The notes beneath the pieces were generated by a model. The model was not told the origin of the DNA. It searched no databases and worked only from the letters and a program-made list of their open reading frames with translations. Shown here piece by piece: positions 61,519 to 64,000 of a stretch of 64,000 bases of DNA. How positions within the stretch are numbered: the stretch's first letter is position 1; each line of letters starts with the position of its first letter. The translations under genes were made by a program, and so were the position numbers. The DNA comes from Darwinimomas sp963643215. Lineage in GTDB: Bacteria; Bacillota; Clostridia; Lachnospirales; Lachnospiraceae. Where the stretch lies: contig CAVIJY010000002.1 in assembly GCA_963643215.1 (NCBI GenBank), positions 1-64,000 of the forward strand, in the 5' to 3' direction.

Positions 61519-62579
61519 GCCTGCACCTCCTCATATCCTTCCAGATCAGGCTCCGCACCCAGACCCGCCGCGCCGTCATTCAGGATCAGCTTTCCGTCCT
61601 TTATCTCATGAGCCAGCCTCCATGTGCCTGAAGCCCGTTCCAGATCGGCAAGCGAGATGTCAAGCTGCGACAGATTGGCCGCTACTGCCGCGCTGTGGAT
61701 ATTGGCCAGGAATCCTCCGAAGCTCTCATATGTATACGAAACCTTCAGATAATGCGCCTCCGTCAGAGTCGTCACTATGCGGGTCTCGCATATGCCGCCG
61801 ATGGTATCAGTGTCAAATGTGACGGTAGCCACATCTCCCTTTTCTATAAACTGCTCCAGCTCCAGCACTGAAGCGGCATATTCTCCGTCCTCCATGGGCT
61901 GATCAAATGTCTGAGCCAGCTTGTATATGCCTCCGAAGTCTCCGTACAGGCAGGGATTTGAGACACACGCTATCTCCATATCCTCGATATCCTTAAAGAG
62001 CGACATGGTCTGATCATGGTCAAGTATATGATCCAGATCCAGTGTTATCTTTATATCCGGTCCTACGGCCTTCCTGACGGCTCTTATCACATCCGCGGCC
62101 GGAGTCATCACCAGCCTGCGGAAATCCAGCGTGGCAAAGGGCAGTCCGTGAAGCGGATTGAACTTAATGGATGTGTATCCCTTTGCAACAACCTTTACCG
62201 CCGCCTCTGCATACTCCTGCGGCGTGACACAGTCGGTATCCCATCCGCATGCTCTCAGCACTATGGGACGCAGCATCTTTCCTCCCAGCAGGTTGTATAC
62301 CGGCTGTCTTGTCTTCTTTCCGAAGATGTCCCACATGCAGGCCTCTACAGCTCCCAGAGCTGATGAAAGCGGTCCGTTGTCATGGCATCTGAACATCTCT
62401 CCCATGCTCTCCGTGTTGTAGACGGATCTTCCTATGAGTCTGTTCTTCACCAGTCCCAGAGTAAACTGTGCGATAGGACATGCAAGCTCGCTGTAGCCCT
62501 TCAGGCCGTTCTCCGCCTCTACCTCCACGATAGCCGGAGCGCCTGTCTTTTTGTACAGGCGTATCGCCTTGATCTTCAT
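61515..62579 (-). CDS. Enolase-superfamily protein with altered active site
   Basis: A 354-residue relative of its neighbour. It keeps ALGAVEACMWDIFGKKTRQPVYNLLGG and IKFNPLHG, but at the metal positions shows LDLDHILDH, CVSNPCLYGD (Asn in place of the expected Glu of xEEP) and MEDGEYAA, and the PHN general-acid region is replaced by SYTYESFGG. One metal ligand and a His are thus missing. It may use a different chemistry or be a non-catalytic partner. Start at 62579 has AAGGGGG upstream. Confidence 0.85.
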   Translation of the reverse strand: MKIKAIRLYKKTGAPAIVEVEAENGLKGYSELACPIAQFTLGLVKNRLIGRSVYNTESMGEMFRCHDNGPLSSALGAVEACMWDIFGKKTRQPVYNLLGGKMLRPIVLRACGWDTDCVTPQEYAEAAVKVVAKGYTSIKFNPLHGLPFATLDFRRLVMTPAADVIRAVRKAVGPDIKITLDLDHILDHDQTMSLFKDIEDMEIACVSNPCLYGDFGGIYKLAQTFDQPMEDGEYAASVLELEQFIEKGDVATVTFDTDTIGGICETRIVTTLTEAHYLKVSYTYESFGGFLANIHSAAVAANLSQLDISLADLERASGTWRLAHEIKDGKLILNDGAAGLGAEPDLEGYEEVQA

Positions 62580-62630
62580 AAATAACCCCCTTTGCGGTGT
62601 TTGAATCCTGCGTACCAGGTCAGTGTAGCA

Positions 62631-62664
62631 CGCAAACACCCCGTACACAATGTACGGGGTGTTA
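62631..62664. promoter_or_regulatory. Perfect 13-bp palindrome before the enolase-type genes
   Basis: AACACCCCGTACA / TGTACGGGGTGTT with a three-base spacer, 52 bases or more before the start codon. It could be an operator, or a terminator for prfC without a good T-tract. Confidence 0.5.
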
Positions 62665-62825
62665 TACATTCCATACCTCTTCGTTTCCTCGCGATGCTCA
62701 GCGGTTCGCTGTCTCCACTCCGCCGTCGCGCTTCGCGCTCGAGCGATCGTGGACAGCTATCGCATGGCACTTCGTAAACGCGTGCTGCTTGCGCGGCACG
62801 CGAACTCAGTGCTCAAACTCAGTGC

Positions 62826-64000
62826 TCATCGGCTGAATTCGCTCAGCACCAGACCGGGGTTGCGGTCCAGAGTCATCCGTATGCTCCATTCATTTGCCCA
62901 GATCAGCAGCGGATTGCCCTTCAGATCCTCCACGCGCTTCATATCGCTGGTGCCCTGCAGCCTGTCCACGGGAACAGGAGTCTCGACAACCCAGCGGATA
63001 TGCTCATAGGGGAGTATATCCATCGCAACCTCGACATTATACTCATTCTTCAGTCTGTATGTCAGCACCTCAAACTGCAGCACGCCGACCACTCCGACTA
63101 TGATCTCCTCCATTCCGGTATTCATCTCTCGGAATATCTGGATGGCTCCCTCCTGCGCTATCTGATAGATGCCCTTCGTGAACTGCTTGCGCTTCATCGT
63201 ATCCACCTGACGAACCCTCGCAAAATGCTCCGGGGCAAATGTCGGTATGCCCTCGAACTGCACTTTCTTCTTCGCCGTGGATATGGTGTCTCCTATGGAG
63301 AATATGCCCGGATCAAATATGCCGATGATATCTCCGGCGTATGCCCTCTCTACGATCTTGCGCTCGTCCGCCATCATCTGCGTCGACTGATTCAGGCGCA
63401 GCTTCCGGCCGGTCTGTACATGATCGACCTCCATTCCGGCCTCGTACTCACCCGAGCAGATGCGCATGAAGGCGATGCGGTCACGATGCGCCTTGTTCAT
63501 ATTGGCCTGTATTTTGAATACAAATGCCGAGAAGAACTCATCCTGCATGGGATCAACTATCCCGTCCAGCGTCTCTCTGGGCAGCGGTGATGTGGTCATC
63601 TTAAGGAAATGCTCCAGAAATGTCTGCACACCGAAATTGGTCAGCGCCGATCCGAAAAATACCGGCGAGAGCTCGCCCCTGTCAACCCTTGCCTGATCGA
63701 GCTCGTCGCTGGCTCCGTCCAGCATCTCTATATCATCCAGAAGCTGTCTGTGAAAGCCCGGCGTGATGAGCGAATCCAGCTCCGGATCCTGCGCGTCTAT
63801 GTATCTTGTCTCAACCTCCTCCATACCCGCATGCGCGGCTGTGAAGAGATTCACCTTTCCTGATGTGCGGTCATAGACCCCCTTGAAGCTCTTGCCGCTT
63901 CCTATCGGCCAGTTCACCGGGCATGTTCTTATGCCCAGCACCGATTCTATCTCGTCCAGCAGCTCGTAGGGATCTCTCGAATCACGATCCAGCTTGTTTA
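62826..64000 (-). CDS. prfC: Peptide chain release factor 3 (5' end outside window)
   Basis: About 391 C-terminal residues of a GTPase that recycles release factors 1 and 2 from the ribosome. The G4 motif NKLD is at the window edge, followed by the RF3-typical CPVNWPIGSG, the beta-barrel region ADERKIVERAYAGDIIGIFDPGIFSIGDT, and the C-terminal VGVVGVLQFEVLTYRLKNEY. Complete to its stop codon; N-terminal P-loop is beyond position 64000. Just downstream is about 190 bases of short repeats with no gene. Confidence 0.95.
   Translation of the reverse strand, partial: NKLDRDSRDPYELLDEIESVLGIRTCPVNWPIGSGKSFKGVYDRTSGKVNLFTAAHAGMEEVETRYIDAQDPELDSLITPGFHRQLLDDIEMLDGASDELDQARVDRGELSPVFFGSALTNFGVQTFLEHFLKMTTSPLPRETLDGIVDPMQDEFFSAFVFKIQANMNKAHRDRIAFMRICSGEYEAGMEVDHVQTGRKLRLNQSTQMMADERKIVERAYAGDIIGIFDPGIFSIGDTISTAKKKVQFEGIPTFAPEHFARVRQVDTMKRKQFTKGIYQIAQEGAIQIFREMNTGMEEIIVGVVGVLQFEVLTYRLKNEYNVEVAMDILPYEHIRWVVETPVPVDRLQGTSDMKRVEDLKGNPLLIWANEWSIRMTLDRNPGLVLSEFSR

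Noticed and set aside
62576..62825. Small ORFs in the gap after prfC
   Set aside because: They consist of short GC-rich repeats such as GCGCGAAGCGCG, with no ribosome binding site and no known protein pattern.

Overview
The window looks like chromosomal DNA from a mid-GC Gram-positive Clostridia, most likely Lachnospiraceae. The evidence is strong AGGAGG-type ribosome binding sites, lipoproteins with Thr/Ala/Glu-rich linkers after the lipobox Cys, a Firmicutes-style pstSCAB-phoU-phoBR order, ThiT under a TPP riboswitch, a YitT-family protein, class I cyclic-di-GMP riboswitches and SipW/TasA-type surface proteins. Almost every gene is on the minus strand; the only convincing plus-strand genes are the YitT-family gene (24.9 kb) and a DUF4143-type ATPase (51.6 kb). 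The species assignment is inference.

Layout. 0-5.7 kb: tRNA-Gln(CUG), a lipoprotein and a four-gene sugar ABC importer with an operator-like palindrome over its -10 box. 5.9-12.4 kb: the Pho operon pstS-pstC-pstA-pstB-phoU-phoB-phoR with Pho-box-like repeats at its promoter, a hairpin between pstS and pstC, and a terminator after phoR. 12.4-24.6 kb: housekeeping and transport genes (hydrolase, amino-acid ABC importer, TPP riboswitch plus thiT, cardiolipin synthase, nitroreductase, AT-rich Fic gene, cation efflux protein, CarD regulator, leuS). 24.9-25.7 kb: YitT.

25.7-60.2 kb is the striking part: about 34 kb devoted to a surface-protein assembly system. It holds nine proteins with a SipW-type signal sequence ending in Ala-Trp-(Phe/Tyr) or a variant, a tenth related protein anchored in the membrane, two ER-type (Ser/His) signal peptidases, a membrane-anchored McrB-like AAA+ protein paired with a long coiled-coil protein, and a two-domain AAA+ ATPase whose second domain resembles the ATPase of contractile injection systems. 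Two exported proteins are giants (1335 and 1377 aa). Three class I c-di-GMP riboswitches, each with a sigma-A-like promoter and an intrinsic terminator, sit in front of three transcription units. At the upstream end are an HD-GYP phosphodiesterase gene, a PilZ receptor gene and a cell-wall-binding-repeat protein gene. I read this as a c-di-GMP-controlled fibre or adhesin factory; its parts are recognisable but I know of no description of this combination. A HigBA toxin-antitoxin pair and the DUF4143 ATPase gene sit inside it as an accessory insert.

60.4-64 kb: two adjacent enolase-superfamily genes, one lacking expected catalytic residues, and the 3' part of prfC (release factor 3). At least two families of short dispersed palindromic repeats are scattered through the window. 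One abuts terminator T-tracts, including two of the riboswitch terminators.
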